From NCBI RefSeq assembly GCF_023078275.1, contig NC_062980.1, positions 3,522,401 through 3,586,400 of the forward strand: a stretch of DNA of 64,000 nt, in the 5' to 3' direction. Source of the stretch: Leguminivora glycinivorella (lineage: Eukaryota; Arthropoda; Insecta; Lepidoptera; Tortricidae). Every line of letters begins with the position of its first letter. The first letter of the stretch is position 1. Made by a program: the position numbers and the translations under genes. Of this stretch, positions 44,181 to 54,479 are shown piece after piece. The notes beneath the pieces were generated by a model, which was not told where the DNA came from, did no database searches, and was given only the letters and a program-made list of their open reading frames with translations.

Positions 44181-44545
44181 AATTTAATACTTTATTACCC
44201 TGTGGATTTCATAGTGTATTATTTCTTAAAAATTTAAATTTAATAAATTTGAAATTTTGTGGGCCACATTTTTTACCTGAATCTTAATCAGTCACTAAAT
44301 ATGACAATAGAATAAATTTATTAATTAATTTGTGAGTCCACTTGTAACAGGCTAGCAAGTTTATTTATTATTATAATTTTTTAGGCTGCGCTATGAATGA
44401 ATAGCATAGCACCAGCCACTTATCATTTCTCACTCTCACTTTAAGAGTGCATTTATATTTTATTTCACATTTTCTGCAAACACAGAAGTGTCATTGATTT
44501 ATTTATTGCTAGACCTGACTCAGGTGGACCCACGTCTTTGGCAAC

Positions 44546-45595
44546 ATGTCGGACGTCGAAGATTATCAAGAAGTAAATACAAGAGACAATAAGTCTCCGA
44601 TCCCCTCATATGTCAACACGCGACCGCGGGGTCCCGCTCATGCAGAAGCCCACCCGCCCGGCCCATCCACATCAGACAATCCTCAACCCTCAATGCCCAC
44701 ATTGGGGGCACCTGAACTTGTTCGCCGAGCAAACCTGGATTTGACAGGGAAGTTTTCTACTCCCATTAGAGATATTAGGGAAAATAATGAACGCATTGTT
44801 CATGTCTTAAAAGAGGACCATCTGCGGTCCTGGAACTTAAAGTTTTCAGGTGACTCAGATGTCTCTGACTTTTTCCTCCGGATTGATGACTATAGGCGGA
44901 GTCGAGATACTCCAGAACATAAAGTTCTAAAATGCTTTTCAGACTTACTTAGCGGTAAAGCCCTAGACTATTACAGGCACATTCGCGACGAGGTCTCCTC
45001 GTTATCGGAATTACAAGATAATTTTAAATCATTTTTCACAACCATAGATAATGATTACATGTTGGAGAAAAATATCAGAGAACACAGGCAATCACCGGGT
45101 CAGTCCCTGCATTTCTATATTTTAGAGATGCAAACAATGAATGCTAGGTTATCATCTAAATTGTCAGAAATGACACTACTGCAAATCATCAAGCATAACA
45201 TACTTCCTTCTTACGGACACCTATTGGCGGTCGATGACTCCAATAGTATCCAAAACCTTTTGGCAATAGGCAAGCGATTTGAAGCTTACTCTGGCTTGCC
45301 AGGCGCAGCCAGCAGTCAAAAAAACATCAAACAAGCAAAACAAATAAATGCGGTAAAATCATTTAATTCACAAAAGTACAATAACAACAATAGACAAAGA
45401 CAATTCAATAATAAAGACAGCCAACAAACTTGCAAAAAATGTAAAAGAAATGGTCACTCTTATAAACAATGCCGCACTATACCTGGCATTGTCTGCTTCC
45501 AGTGTGGCCAGAGAGGAGTGCTAACAAGCACCTGCCAAAAATGTAATAGTACCACGAGCAGGCAACCGGAAGCAGACAATGTTCCAAAAAACTAA
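44546..45595 (+). CDS. Gypsy gag (349 aa)
   Basis: Capsid-like gag with a Pro-rich N-terminus and a retrotrans_gag core (DFFLRIDDYRRSRDTPEHKV, LLSGKALDYYRHI, about residues 110-170). Near the C-terminus is a CCHC knuckle CKKCKRNGHSYKQC (about 296-309), then CFQCGQRGVLTSTCQKC (about 317-333), a C-x2-C-x9-C-x2-C motif in which the position of the knuckle His is Val. The Gln/Asn/Lys-rich stretch before the knuckles fits RNA binding. It stops at TAA 45593-45595, directly after the A AAA AAC heptamer. The ATG at 44546 is the first in a good position after the 380-nt leader. Confidence 0.92.
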   Translation: MSDVEDYQEVNTRDNKSPIPSYVNTRPRGPAHAEAHPPGPSTSDNPQPSMPTLGAPELVRRANLDLTGKFSTPIRDIRENNERIVHVLKEDHLRSWNLKFSGDSDVSDFFLRIDDYRRSRDTPEHKVLKCFSDLLSGKALDYYRHIRDEVSSLSELQDNFKSFFTTIDNDYMLEKNIREHRQSPGQSLHFYILEMQTMNARLSSKLSEMTLLQIIKHNILPSYGHLLAVDDSNSIQNLLAIGKRFEAYSGLPGAASSQKNIKQAKQINAVKSFNSQKYNNNNRQRQFNNKDSQQTCKKCKRNGHSYKQCRTIPGIVCFQCGQRGVLTSTCQKCNSTTSRQPEADNVPKN

Positions 45596-45656
45596 AGGCA
45601 CCAGGAGCCACCAATAAAATTTCAAACATGCTATATTTAGGTGCGGTGACTCCTGG
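45586..45656 (+). promoter_or_regulatory. Programmed -1 frameshift signal between gag and pol
   Basis: In gag frame the last codons are CCA AAA AAC TAA, which contains the slippery heptamer A AAA AAC at 45586-45592. The pol frame (-1) is open from 45550 through the gag stop. Eight nt further on, CCAGGAG (45601-45607) pairs with CTCCTGG (45650-45656); CACC (45609-45612) with GGTG (45645-45648) extends the stem past one mismatch. Slippery site, spacer of 8 and stem match the textbook arrangement. Confidence 0.8.
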
Positions 45657-48600
45657 AGTAAAAGCAGTAGAAGGTGATAACCGGATTTATATAGATTTTA
45701 GAGTTAATTCAAAGATATACACAGGTCTTATGGATTCTGGAGCAAATTTAAGTATTATTGGAAACAATTATCATGAACACTTCTTACAGAGAGGATTTAA
45801 TTTATTACAATATACTACCACAGCTACTTGTGCGAACCGCTCTGTCGTTAAGGTAATAGGAAAAATCCTACTACCACTTAGCTTCAGAGGGTCATCTTAT
45901 AATATTATGTTCATGGTAATTCCAGAAGTGTCCGATAACTTTATTTTTGGCATGGACTCGATACTAACATTAGAGTTGATCGATCTCTTCAAGTTAAAAG
46001 ACATACATATTTTAGATAGAAATGCAAGGAATGAACCAGAGCCAAGTGAAACAATATGTGCCATAGTTCCAAAACATGATCTTTCACCATTAGAAACAAT
46101 TAAGTTAGACAAAGTAATAAATAAATTTAAAACGATTAGTACGGAAGAACGAGGTCTGGGTAAAACATCACTAGTAGAACATAGGATCACAACAACGGGC
46201 CCACCCATTAAACAAAGATACTATCCACTCTCACCGGTCAAATTGCAAGCACTAAATGAAGAAGTAGACCGGATGCTTCAACTTGGAGTGATAGCACCAT
46301 CTAAATCACCGTGGTCCAACCCCGTTGTTATGACCCCAAAAAAAGATGGCTCTTGGAGATTTTGTTTAGACGCAAGAAAATTAAATGATGTCACAGTTAA
46401 AGATTCATACCCAGTACCATACATTAACTCAATTTTAGATAATTTACGTGGCACAAGATATTTGAGTTCAATAGACTTATCAGCAGCCTATTGGCAAATT
46501 TCACTTTGTGATTCCGATAATGTTGACGGCTCCGGGACGTCATGCCAAAAATGTGCATTCGTGGTCCCCAACCGCGGTTTATTTGAATTTAAACGCGTTC
46601 CATTCGGAATTTCGAACGCGGGATGCGAACTGCAACGATTGGTGGACTCTCTTTTTCACCATAAATATGGCGAGAAGATATTCGCATATTGTGACGATCT
46701 TCTCATAGCCACCAATTCGTTTGACGAACATTTAGCAATTTTGAATGATGTCTATAAGGCATTAAGCGAGGCAGGTTTAACCATAAATTTTAATAAATGC
46801 GAATTTTGCAAAGATGAACTGAGATATTTGGGATATGTAGTCGGTTCACAAGGTCTATTAACAGACCCACAAAAATTAGATTGCATAAGAAATTTCCCGC
46901 GCCCAGCAACAGCCAAGCAGCTGCGCGCGTTCATAGGACTCTGTTCATATTACCGTAGATTTGTAGCAAATTTTTCAACCATCATAGCTCCAATGACTGC
47001 CCTGATTGGTAAAAAGAAAGGCAGAGACACCGTAGACTGGGGAGAAGAAGCAGAAAAGTCATTCCAAGCTCTCAAAGAAGCTCTCACCCAGGCTCCGGTG
47101 CTCGCCTGCCCCGATTTTTCCAAACAGTTCCAAATCCACTCAGACGCGTCAAGCGTTGGCATTGGGAGTGTCCTCATCCAGGAAATTGATGGTGTTGAAC
47201 ACCCTATAGCTTTTTACTCAAGGTTGCTCACCAAGACGGAGAGAAATTATTCAACTACCGAGAGAGAGCTCCTGAGTTTAGTAGATTCAATAAACCATTT
47301 TAGACCTTACATAGAAGGTAGCCGTTTCATAGTAGTGACCGACCACATGTCCTTAAAATGGCTCAAAACGCTCAACAACCCTTCAGGTCGATTAGCGCGC
47401 TGGGCAATGCAGTTGTCATGTTATGATTTTGAAATAAGACACAAAAAAGGTTCCACGCATGTGGTACCAGATGTTCTATCACGTATCGAGGCAGTCACAT
47501 TTCAAGGTGGTAGCAGTTCAAAAGATAATTGGTACAATAAATTATATAAAAACGTAGAATCAAACCCACTGTTCCATAAAAATTATCAAATAAAAAATAA
47601 TATGTTGTTTAGGTATTGCAAACCTACATCTAGTTTAAATTCACAGAACGATTGGAAAATAGTATTACCTAAAGAATTAATCCAAGAATGTATCAAAGAA
47701 AACCACGAGAACCTTACGGTCCATCCTGGAACTTTTAAAACATTATCAAAAGTTAAAGAAAACTATTTTTGGAAAGGCATGTATGAAGACGTGAAAAGTT
47801 ATGTAGCCATGTGCGAAAAGTGTAAAGCTTACAAACACTCAAATCAACCTCCACATGGACACATGACAAACCAGAAAAAAGTCAATAAGCCTATGCACAC
47901 TTTGTCCATTGACCTCATAGGCCCATTAGTTAAAGCTTATTCTGGTCACGTCTACATACTAGCCATAGTTGATATATTTACAAAGTATTGTTGGATTCAC
48001 CCACTTAGAACTGCAACCACTAAAACAGTAACTTCATTTATAGAATCAGAGATTTTAAATAAGGAAGGAATTCCATGTACTATAATTTGCGATAATGCAA
48101 CAATATTCCAAAGTAAACAATTTAAAGATTTTTGCATCAGATACTCGATACCTAAAATATTTTATAATGCATATTACGCAGCCCAGTCGAACACCGTTGA
48201 GCGTTTTAACCAAACGATTCAAACCTGCCTAGCTATTTTAGTAGGACAAGACCACAGAAACTGGTCTAAGTACCTACCACAAATCCAGCTATCCTTGAAT
48301 AGCACTGTAAATATTGCAACGGGGTATACACCATTTTTGTTGGCGAAAGGCCGTGAGATGATGACGGACGGCACGCTGTATTCTATAAGAAACGGCGTTC
48401 CTAATTCGTTAGATGATCTTCAGATTTCTGACCGGTCCGAAAGAGCAACCGCTCTCAACGATTTGGCAAATATTTTCCAGCGTGTCACCGAAGCTTTGAC
48501 CAAAGCGTACAAACAAAACGCAGCACGATATAATCTGCGCCGTAGGGAACTGCGGTTAAGCGTAGGCGATATCGTGTGGCGTCGCAACTTCGTACAGTCA

Positions 48601-48771
48601 AGCGCAGCACATTTCTTCTCTGCTAAACTGGCTCCGCGCTTCCTGAAATGCAAAGTCATCAAGAAGCACTCGGATGTCGTTTACGATCTTCAGGAGATGG
48701 ACACTGGTAAAATAGGAAAATATCATGTCAAAGATATAATAAAATTGCCACAAGGTGTAAGCTCGAATTAG
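45628..48771 (+). CDS. Gypsy pol: protease, reverse transcriptase, RNase H, integrase (1047 aa from first ATG)
   Basis: In order: aspartic protease with LMDSGANLSIIG (about residue 36); reverse transcriptase with NPVVMTPKKDGSWRFCLDAR, SSIDLSAAYWQI and active site AYCDDLL (about 353-358); RNase H with HSDASSVGIGSVL, ERELLSLV and TDHMSLKWL (about 500-600); integrase zinc domain with H..HPGTF and CEKCKAYKH (about 695-735); and catalytic D, D, E in SIDLIG, CDNATIF and NTVERFN (about 761, 821, 857). Ends in a chromodomain-less tail with HVKDIIKLP. The ATG at 45628 is only the first Met: the frame is open back to 45550, and a -1 frameshift from gag is the likely way it is translated. No internal stop. 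Confidence 0.95.
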   Translation: MLYLGAVTPGVKAVEGDNRIYIDFRVNSKIYTGLMDSGANLSIIGNNYHEHFLQRGFNLLQYTTTATCANRSVVKVIGKILLPLSFRGSSYNIMFMVIPEVSDNFIFGMDSILTLELIDLFKLKDIHILDRNARNEPEPSETICAIVPKHDLSPLETIKLDKVINKFKTISTEERGLGKTSLVEHRITTTGPPIKQRYYPLSPVKLQALNEEVDRMLQLGVIAPSKSPWSNPVVMTPKKDGSWRFCLDARKLNDVTVKDSYPVPYINSILDNLRGTRYLSSIDLSAAYWQISLCDSDNVDGSGTSCQKCAFVVPNRGLFEFKRVPFGISNAGCELQRLVDSLFHHKYGEKIFAYCDDLLIATNSFDEHLAILNDVYKALSEAGLTINFNKCEFCKDELRYLGYVVGSQGLLTDPQKLDCIRNFPRPATAKQLRAFIGLCSYYRRFVANFSTIIAPMTALIGKKKGRDTVDWGEEAEKSFQALKEALTQAPVLACPDFSKQFQIHSDASSVGIGSVLIQEIDGVEHPIAFYSRLLTKTERNYSTTERELLSLVDSINHFRPYIEGSRFIVVTDHMSLKWLKTLNNPSGRLARWAMQLSCYDFEIRHKKGSTHVVPDVLSRIEAVTFQGGSSSKDNWYNKLYKNVESNPLFHKNYQIKNNMLFRYCKPTSSLNSQNDWKIVLPKELIQECIKENHENLTVHPGTFKTLSKVKENYFWKGMYEDVKSYVAMCEKCKAYKHSNQPPHGHMTNQKKVNKPMHTLSIDLIGPLVKAYSGHVYILAIVDIFTKYCWIHPLRTATTKTVTSFIESEILNKEGIPCTIICDNATIFQSKQFKDFCIRYSIPKIFYNAYYAAQSNTVERFNQTIQTCLAILVGQDHRNWSKYLPQIQLSLNSTVNIATGYTPFLLAKGREMMTDGTLYSIRNGVPNSLDDLQISDRSERATALNDLANIFQRVTEALTKAYKQNAARYNLRRRELRLSVGDIVWRRNFVQSSAAHFFSAKLAPRFLKCKVIKKHSDVVYDLQEMDTGKIGKYHVKDIIKLPQGVSSN

Positions 48772-49736
48772 TTGCAAATATTTTGGTAAATTTTTTTGGG
48801 TAAAGTTATTATAAAAACCCACATTTTTTTAAAAGGGATCCCTACTTCCTTGGCCATAGTTGCCAAGATTCTTTTTAGTGTTCATAGAACACACTTTTTA
48901 TGTGATCACATACTAATTTTGACAACACAAGTCAAAAAAAATTTTTTTTTGGAACGTTCCCATTAAAACCAATTTTTTACATAACTGTGCACCCTAGGTA
49001 CCAAGGGTAGTACAAAATCATGGACTAAAACTCAATACTTTGGGAGAAAAAACGAAGAATAAGTTTTTTTTCCTTAATATATTGAAAGCCTCAAGGCAAA
49101 ACTTAGGAATTTAAATTAGAAGTGCGAGACAGAAATAAGCCTCCACTATCTAAATAATTTAAAGTTGTAAATAACAAGTAATAAATAGTTACCAAGTTAT
49201 TTTAAAATACTAGGACTGTAGGTTTAAGCATGTATATAATACAGCATGCTAGATGTTAAAATAGAATATAGTCGTATTGAAATAATTAATGAATATGGTG
49301 AACTTACAACAAGTGACCCTAGTCAAAGTACTTGGCACTTAAATGTTGTATAGCCATAGAAGCTTAAGGTAGCTCGTATTAAGTAGGTATGCTATAAGTA
49401 ATTATAGTCATAGTAATTAAACTATTTAATTTAAAATTATCTTTAACGAACTATAGATAAAACCTTAGGTTAAAATTTCAGAAACCATAGTGGGACGCCA
49501 CTATGATTTCAAACACTTAAAATAGGAAACAATAATAGTTAAGAAATTAGCTATAAAACGTATAAATGGGAATTATAGTCCAAGCGACAATAGTAAGTAA
49601 CATAAGTGCATGATAATTATTAAAAAAAAATAATAATAATAATTGTTGATTGGATCTATATTTCTTATTTTTTCTACGGTTACCCCGGCTGTTTCGGTCG
49701 AGTGGTACTCTCCCTTTTTGCCGAGAAGGGGGATAC
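48772..49736 (+). other. Gypsy 3' non-coding region
   Basis: 965 bp between the pol stop and the 3' LTR, AT-rich, with no ORF that could be env. Confidence 0.6.
49724..49733 (+). other. Gypsy polypurine tract
   Basis: AGAAGGGGGA, three bases before the 3' LTR start TGTAGTG. Confidence 0.75.
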
Positions 49737-51332
49737 TGTAGTGATACTACATACATTTTATATGAAAATTAACCTCAATATCACCATCGGTTTTCGATGC
49801 CGTTTTTTTCCACAGAAAACATACACCGAAGCTTAACGCCTATATAAAATCGTGGCTTACCTTCTGAACTCCTAATTTTGCATTCCTTTAGGCCATATAA
49901 AAGCCCTGAACTTTAGATATGCCGCGATATAAACACTAGGCTATGTCAAACTTCTAGGACTTGGTACACAGTAATTACAAAACAGAACTAGACTTTGCGC
50001 ACACCAAAATGTTCCTTTTGTAACGTAGAATTTAGTAAATCCGATCACATCCCATATCTTTTGGTATTTCCAAAAAAGTAATTAGATATTGGTTACATGA
50101 AATAGGTTAGAGAATGTACGGTAGAAATAAGTCAGAATTTGACAAATAGAAAAAGTTGGTGCGTTTCGTTTCACGTAGTTCGGAGGGGAGACACAAATAG
50201 AAAAAGGTCAAAGATTTGTTAAGAATTGCTATTAAATCCCGTGCGGTGATAACTATTATTAAATAGTATAAATAATGTCGATACGGTTTGAAGTTTAATT
50301 TATTCAAGGTTTTTTAATAGGATTGAGTCTGATATGGAGAGCGGACCGAACAAACGGAACGCAGATTTTCGTGGGTCGGCTCGGTTGACGGTTTTGACAG
50401 ATGAGCACAGGATCGAATACGGGAACACGCGCGCTCCGTTGATTAATTTCTGATCCGGTCCCCGCCGCCGCCGCAGGCGGCTGATTGCGCCTTGACATGC
50501 TGCCAGGCGTAGTTCTTGTGTTGGTAAACTAAGAAAACGTATATCGCGTGTGAAGTGTGCGTGCGTGCAGTGTGTTGAAAGCCCGCGAGGCTCCCGAGTC
50601 CCCACCGTAGAGTACAGCTGACGGGACGTGGGCTGTATGCCGAGCGCTGCCGTAACGGTAGCGCCGGCGACCTCAAGGTGCTTTACACGTCCCCCCCCAT
50701 CATTCGCCGGCGTCGTCTGACCGGCGCCTTTGGCGCGGGCGCGTCAACGATGCGCTGATAGCGCTGGCGTCTTTCTCCGCAAGCTACAGCTCCCGGACCT
50801 GGGCTGTGAGTCGCGCGGCGCCTGGTCCGCCGCCGACCAAGCTAAGGACTTCACGGGTCACACTCGCGACCTGAACTACAGCGAGCTCGTCGCCCACCGC
50901 CGCCACCGACGTTCCGCCCGTACCCTGACGGTACCGGCGCTGCAAACGACGAGACCACGAGTTCGTGAGTGCACAAACATTTTCCCCCCGTTTTCTTTGG
51001 CCAAAGATACGCGTAGTCGTCTATCGTACAACACCGCGCGTGTAGACCATAAGCGGCTAGACTTTAAGATTAACCGGCCTTGAGCCCATGTAATCGGCCT
51101 TTAGGTTTTTAGTTCCAATGAATTATATTTGCATGAATTAATATTTCGGCATTATTATTCACATCAACTCTATGAAACCCACAGCGTTAGATTAGTATAG
51201 CAAGAGGACCTTGTACTACAAAAGTCCGAAGCCTTGCCAGAGTTCATTCCGGCACACTTTTCATATAACACCCATTTTATTCATACAATACATTTTACAA
51301 AATAATAATCAAATACCATTCTATTCACTACA
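49737..51332 (+). repeat. Gypsy 3' LTR (1596 bp)
   Basis: Starts TGTAGTGATACTAC, ends TATTCACTACA. Followed by ATATGTAAACC, which continues the interrupted long-TIR arm. Confidence 0.92.
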
Positions 51333-51731
51333 ATATGTAAACCAAAAATGGTCCAGACATCCTGACGTCAGAATGTCTGGCCACTTTATTCGCTCGATTT
51401 TTCGATATCAATGGAGGTACCAAATATATGTACTCAGGTACCAAATAGTATCAAATAGGTACTAAATTTTAGTATGTACTAAACATCAAATATCTGTAGT
51501 GGTCCAGGGGTCCTGACGCTCACTGTAATCCCCACGTCAATGCGGATTGCGGATTGGGGACTTCACAGTAATCACAGTTCACATACACCTTTGAATTTCT
51601 TTGCAGATGTATGCAAGGTTTCTTCACGATGTTTTCCTTCATCGAAAAGCTAGTGGTAAGTGCTAAATGTCAAATTACATTACGTGAGGAAGTTTCGAAA
51701 ATCAGTCAATCATTTTTTAAATATTTATGAT

Positions 51732-52150
51732 AGAAAAACTCCGACTATGCGTTATTGTCTCTTCTTATCCCTGCCTCTCTTACCTATATATTTTCTATTT
51801 TCTCTCAGCGTCTTCCTTCCTTTCACCGTTTAGTCTGATCCGTTTCTAATTGAGTCCGATTTCTGAATGTATTTTCCAACTTAAGTTTAAAGACGGAATT
51901 ATCGATAAACAACTCTCTGAAGCCTCAAATCAATCAAGCCGGATCGAATGTCGTGATTCCAAAACTTCTTTGATATTCTCCAATTAAAATCCCACAAAAG
52001 GAATACGTAAGTTCTTTGATGTATTTCGAATATTTATGAAATGTCAGCAAATGTGACACAGAACGGTATTTGAATAGACTATTATTTTTATTTTATTTTA
52101 AGCGAGTAATTAGAAGACGTCACAATCTCAAGTGACAAGACACTGTGACG
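51732..52150. other. Non-coding DNA, no gene recognised
   Basis: AT-rich, no repeat pair found. Confidence 0.3.
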
Positions 52151-52275
52151 AATGAGGAGACACACTGACATTTATTATTATTTATCCCGCCAGGCGGCGC
52201 CTGTGCAAGTGTGCATGTCACTGTCATTTATATGTGAGAGAAAAAAAAAACATCTTCTCGCTTTCACGTATAACG
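52151..52275. mobile_element. MITE, AATGAGGAGGCACACT family, copy 3 (right end lost)
   Basis: AATGAGGAGACACACTGACA at the start and CCAGGCGGCGCCTGTGCAAG inside. The right inverted repeat is missing after CGCTTTCACGTAT. Confidence 0.65.
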
Positions 52276-52731
52276 ATTGTATAAAATACCATTACGTATT
52301 ACTTATTGGTATGTAGATATACCGAATACATAAACGAATAGATATACATAAAATAACAACCTATACCAGTCGTCTTGGTGGCCAGTAACCACCTTAGGCT
52401 GATCGCACCTTATTTTTGTCGGATCTTAATTTGCCTACGCAGCTCTGTGAATAGGGCTAGTATCTTTTTACCAATAGCGTCGCATCATCGGATTACAGGA
52501 TTATAAATATTATAATCGAGAATTACTATGCAGTATGCATTGGCATCAAAACCTTCAAGCAAAACGACGTATAAAATGCCATTTAAATATGATTTAAATG
52601 CAGCATTCTCATTGTTCTAGCTGTGTCAACAAGCAGCCGTCTATAGGACAAATAAATAATATAAGTTTGTAAGTATATTCGTTTTATTAAACAACACATG
52701 CACGATTGCACGTGATTTGAGTAAACATTTA

Positions 52732-52870
52732 CCCCTTATTCATAAACGTACTCTAAAGTTAAAAAGCAGATAAAGTTCGTTTGTCCTTTTCTATCACACT
52801 AATATGTACGAAAGGGACAAACGAACTTTATCGGCTTGATAACTTTAGAATACGTTTATGAATAAGGGCG
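52732..52870. mobile_element. Palindromic MITE with TTA target duplication
   Basis: Ends CCCCTTATTCATAAACGTAC and ACGTTTATGAATAAGGGCG. TTA at 52729-52731 and 52871-52873. AAAGTTCGTTTGTCC pairs with GGGACAAACGAACTTT inside. PIF/Harbinger-like. Confidence 0.8.
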
Positions 52871-53112
52871 TTAAAATATGGTCATGAACTCATGATTTTA
52901 GGCAAAATTAGAAGAACATTCAGTTGTCAATTTGCGCAGCGGCGCCCGTTTAGAATGAAAAATGTTGGTCCGGAAAAATAAACATACGCGCTCCAAGGAG
53001 TGACAAAGACATAAATCTCATTTTCATATTTTTCCGAATACCATAAAATATTCCCTCCTAAACAATGACCGACATCGATCAACAAACCGAAACAAGCGTG
53101 CTAACTTGAATA

Positions 53113-53270
53113 CGAGGCACGTCCAAATCACGATAGACGCGCGCGGGAGAGTTGGCACGTTCTTCTACAAAACCGGAACAGATCGGTAATAGATACAACT
53201 GAGTGATTACTCCTCGGCTATTATTATTCCCATTGTAAGTTCTGAATTTAGAGTTCATTGATTTCTCATT
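53113..53270 (+). repeat. Local direct repeat, copy A
   Basis: Matches 53512-53671 over about 155 bp (GAGGCACGTCCAAA, CAGATCGGTAATAGATACAA, TCCTCGGCTATTATTATTCC, TCAGTTCATTGATTTCT-like end). Confidence 0.75.
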
Positions 53271-53511
53271 AATTGATATACCTACCTAAATAATTATTAA
53301 CCTCACATTTACTACAATTTTACTGTGTTTATTAAGCTAATATATACGTATTTGCTATCCTGATATTTTTACTTTAAAAATACATCATTATGACTAATTT
53401 TAAAGCGGGTGTCACTCCTTTCTTTACCTTCACTCACCTTAGTACTCACTCTAAAATTATTAAACTATGTTGACCAACATCGGTGTTTACAAACAACCTA
53501 CCTCAGTACAC

Positions 53512-53671
53512 GAGGCACGTCCAAAACACGATGGACGTTTATGTATAGTTGGCACGTTTTTCTACAAAACCGAAACAGATCGGTAATAGATACAACTGAG
53601 TGATCTCTCCTCGGCTATTATTATTCCCATTGTAAGTTCTGAATTTACAGTTCATTGATTTCTTTTTCCAT
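53512..53671 (+). repeat. Local direct repeat, copy B
   Basis: Same text as copy A with about ten differences. The 240 bp between the copies are unrelated, so this is a spaced duplication, not a tandem array. Confidence 0.75.
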
Positions 53672-54202
53672 ATTATCTTGATGGGTGGATTGGGGATGGG
53701 TATCTCGCCTGCGAGATAGACTAGTCGTCCTTTTCTAACTGTAGATACTAATTAGAGCGGGACAGTTGCGGTCGAGATAATGTTGCGCCCATCATCTGTT
53801 TGACCTGCAACACTCAAGTTTAGTCGTGATACATAGGCAGGTATTTAAATATTATAATGTAATTTTAGTGTACAAAAATGATGAGTATGCACTTTCTGCA
53901 GTATCTCAAATCTAAAAATAATATGACACTATTAAATATAGTTACGCTAAAAGTAATTTTTGTCGGATGTTCGCATCGGATGTAATTCCCGTCGAATTAA
54001 ATTCGGACCAATACACGTGTCTCGGCTGAATTTATGCCCAATTTAAATCATGCATACATTTACATAGCAATAAATCTCTTTTGGCCAATACATTTTATGC
54101 CTGTCCTAAATAATTTAATCATTATTCGAATACTATTGGAACCACAACACGGTAGTAACTTCATCTTCATAAAGACACCACATTTGTCACTGAGCGGGAA
54201 AC
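53672..54202. other. Non-coding DNA, no gene recognised
   Basis: Contains a fragment CTGCGAGATAGACTAGTCGT and TTTTCTAACTGTA at about 53710-53750 that recalls the 40751-40884 palindromic MITE. Confidence 0.3.
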
Positions 54203-54335
54203 CCTAGCCGAAATGACAATCGTTGACCCTAGACGCCGGTCGAAATGCAGTCGGGCTCTGTCGCACCATACGGAAGAGCGATAAAGATATCTACGATAAC
54301 GATATTATAGTAAGCGTTTGTGCATTTGGCTACAT
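54203..54335. mobile_element. MITE, AGCCGAA family, diverged copy
   Basis: CTAGCCGAAATGACAATCG at the start, GAGCGATAAAGATATCTACG inside, and TGTGCATTTGGCTAC at the end. Confidence 0.6.
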
Positions 54336-54350
54336 TCTACGTACCCTGAA

Positions 54351-54479
54351 AGCTGAGTTTAGACCAGCAAGTTATTGCTGCAAGTTTTGAGACGCAATTA
54401 TCTGCATATCTGCATCTCTTTCTTGCATATACTTCTGTTTCAAACCTTGAAGCAACAACTTGCACGTCTAAACTCAGCT
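54351..54479. mobile_element. MITE (AGCTGAGTTTAGAC ends)
   Basis: AGCTGAGTTTAGACCAGCAA and the complement of ACGTCTAAACTCAGCT form the termini. AAGTTATTGCTGCAAG pairs with CTTGAAGCAACAACTT. Confidence 0.7.

Larger units (their letters stand above)
42570..51332 (+). mobile_element. Near-intact Ty3/gypsy LTR retrotransposon (8763 bp)
   Basis: LTRs 42570-44164 and 49737-51332 start TGTAGTG and end CACTACA. I see two differences: one extra C in a C run near 43520/50690, and C/T in AAACGCATATCG at 43379/50546. Flanks CTAT (42566-42569) and ATAT (51333-51336) are a 4-bp duplication with one change. Gag and pol are separate intact ORFs with protease-RT-RNase H-integrase order, as in Metaviridae. 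There is no third ORF between pol and the 3' LTR, so no envelope gene. Young and possibly still mobile. Confidence 0.93.
41295..51523. mobile_element. Long-terminal-inverted-repeat element, 8-bp target duplication, split by gypsy
   Basis: TGTAATCC flanks both sides (41287-41294, 51524-51531). Arms of about 520 bp: the left arm 41295-41815 matches the complement of 51337-51523 plus 42238-42569. Ends GTGAGCGTCAGGACC and GGTCCTGACGCTCAC. Without gypsy the element is about 1.46 kb with a 420-bp centre. An 8-bp duplication suggests hAT. No transposase remains. Both arms carry a matching open frame (41535-41762 + and 42285-42482 -). Confidence 0.85.
41203..51715 (+). mobile_element. SINE-like repeat split by the long-TIR/gypsy stack
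   Basis: The left part (41203-41294) has ATTCAGCCTATATACGTCCC and ATGAGAGGGCTTATTC. The right part (51524-51715) has CAATGCGGATTGCGGATTGG, ACACCTTTGAATTTCTTTGC, AGATGTATGCAAGG and TTCTTCACGATGTTTTCC. I recognise these as consecutive parts of one common lepidopteran retroposon. Confidence 0.65.

Noticed and set aside
44546..48771. Possibility that gypsy carries an envelope gene
   Set aside because: No third ORF between the pol stop and the 3' LTR (48772-49736), so it is a plain LTR retrotransposon and not an errantivirus-like element.
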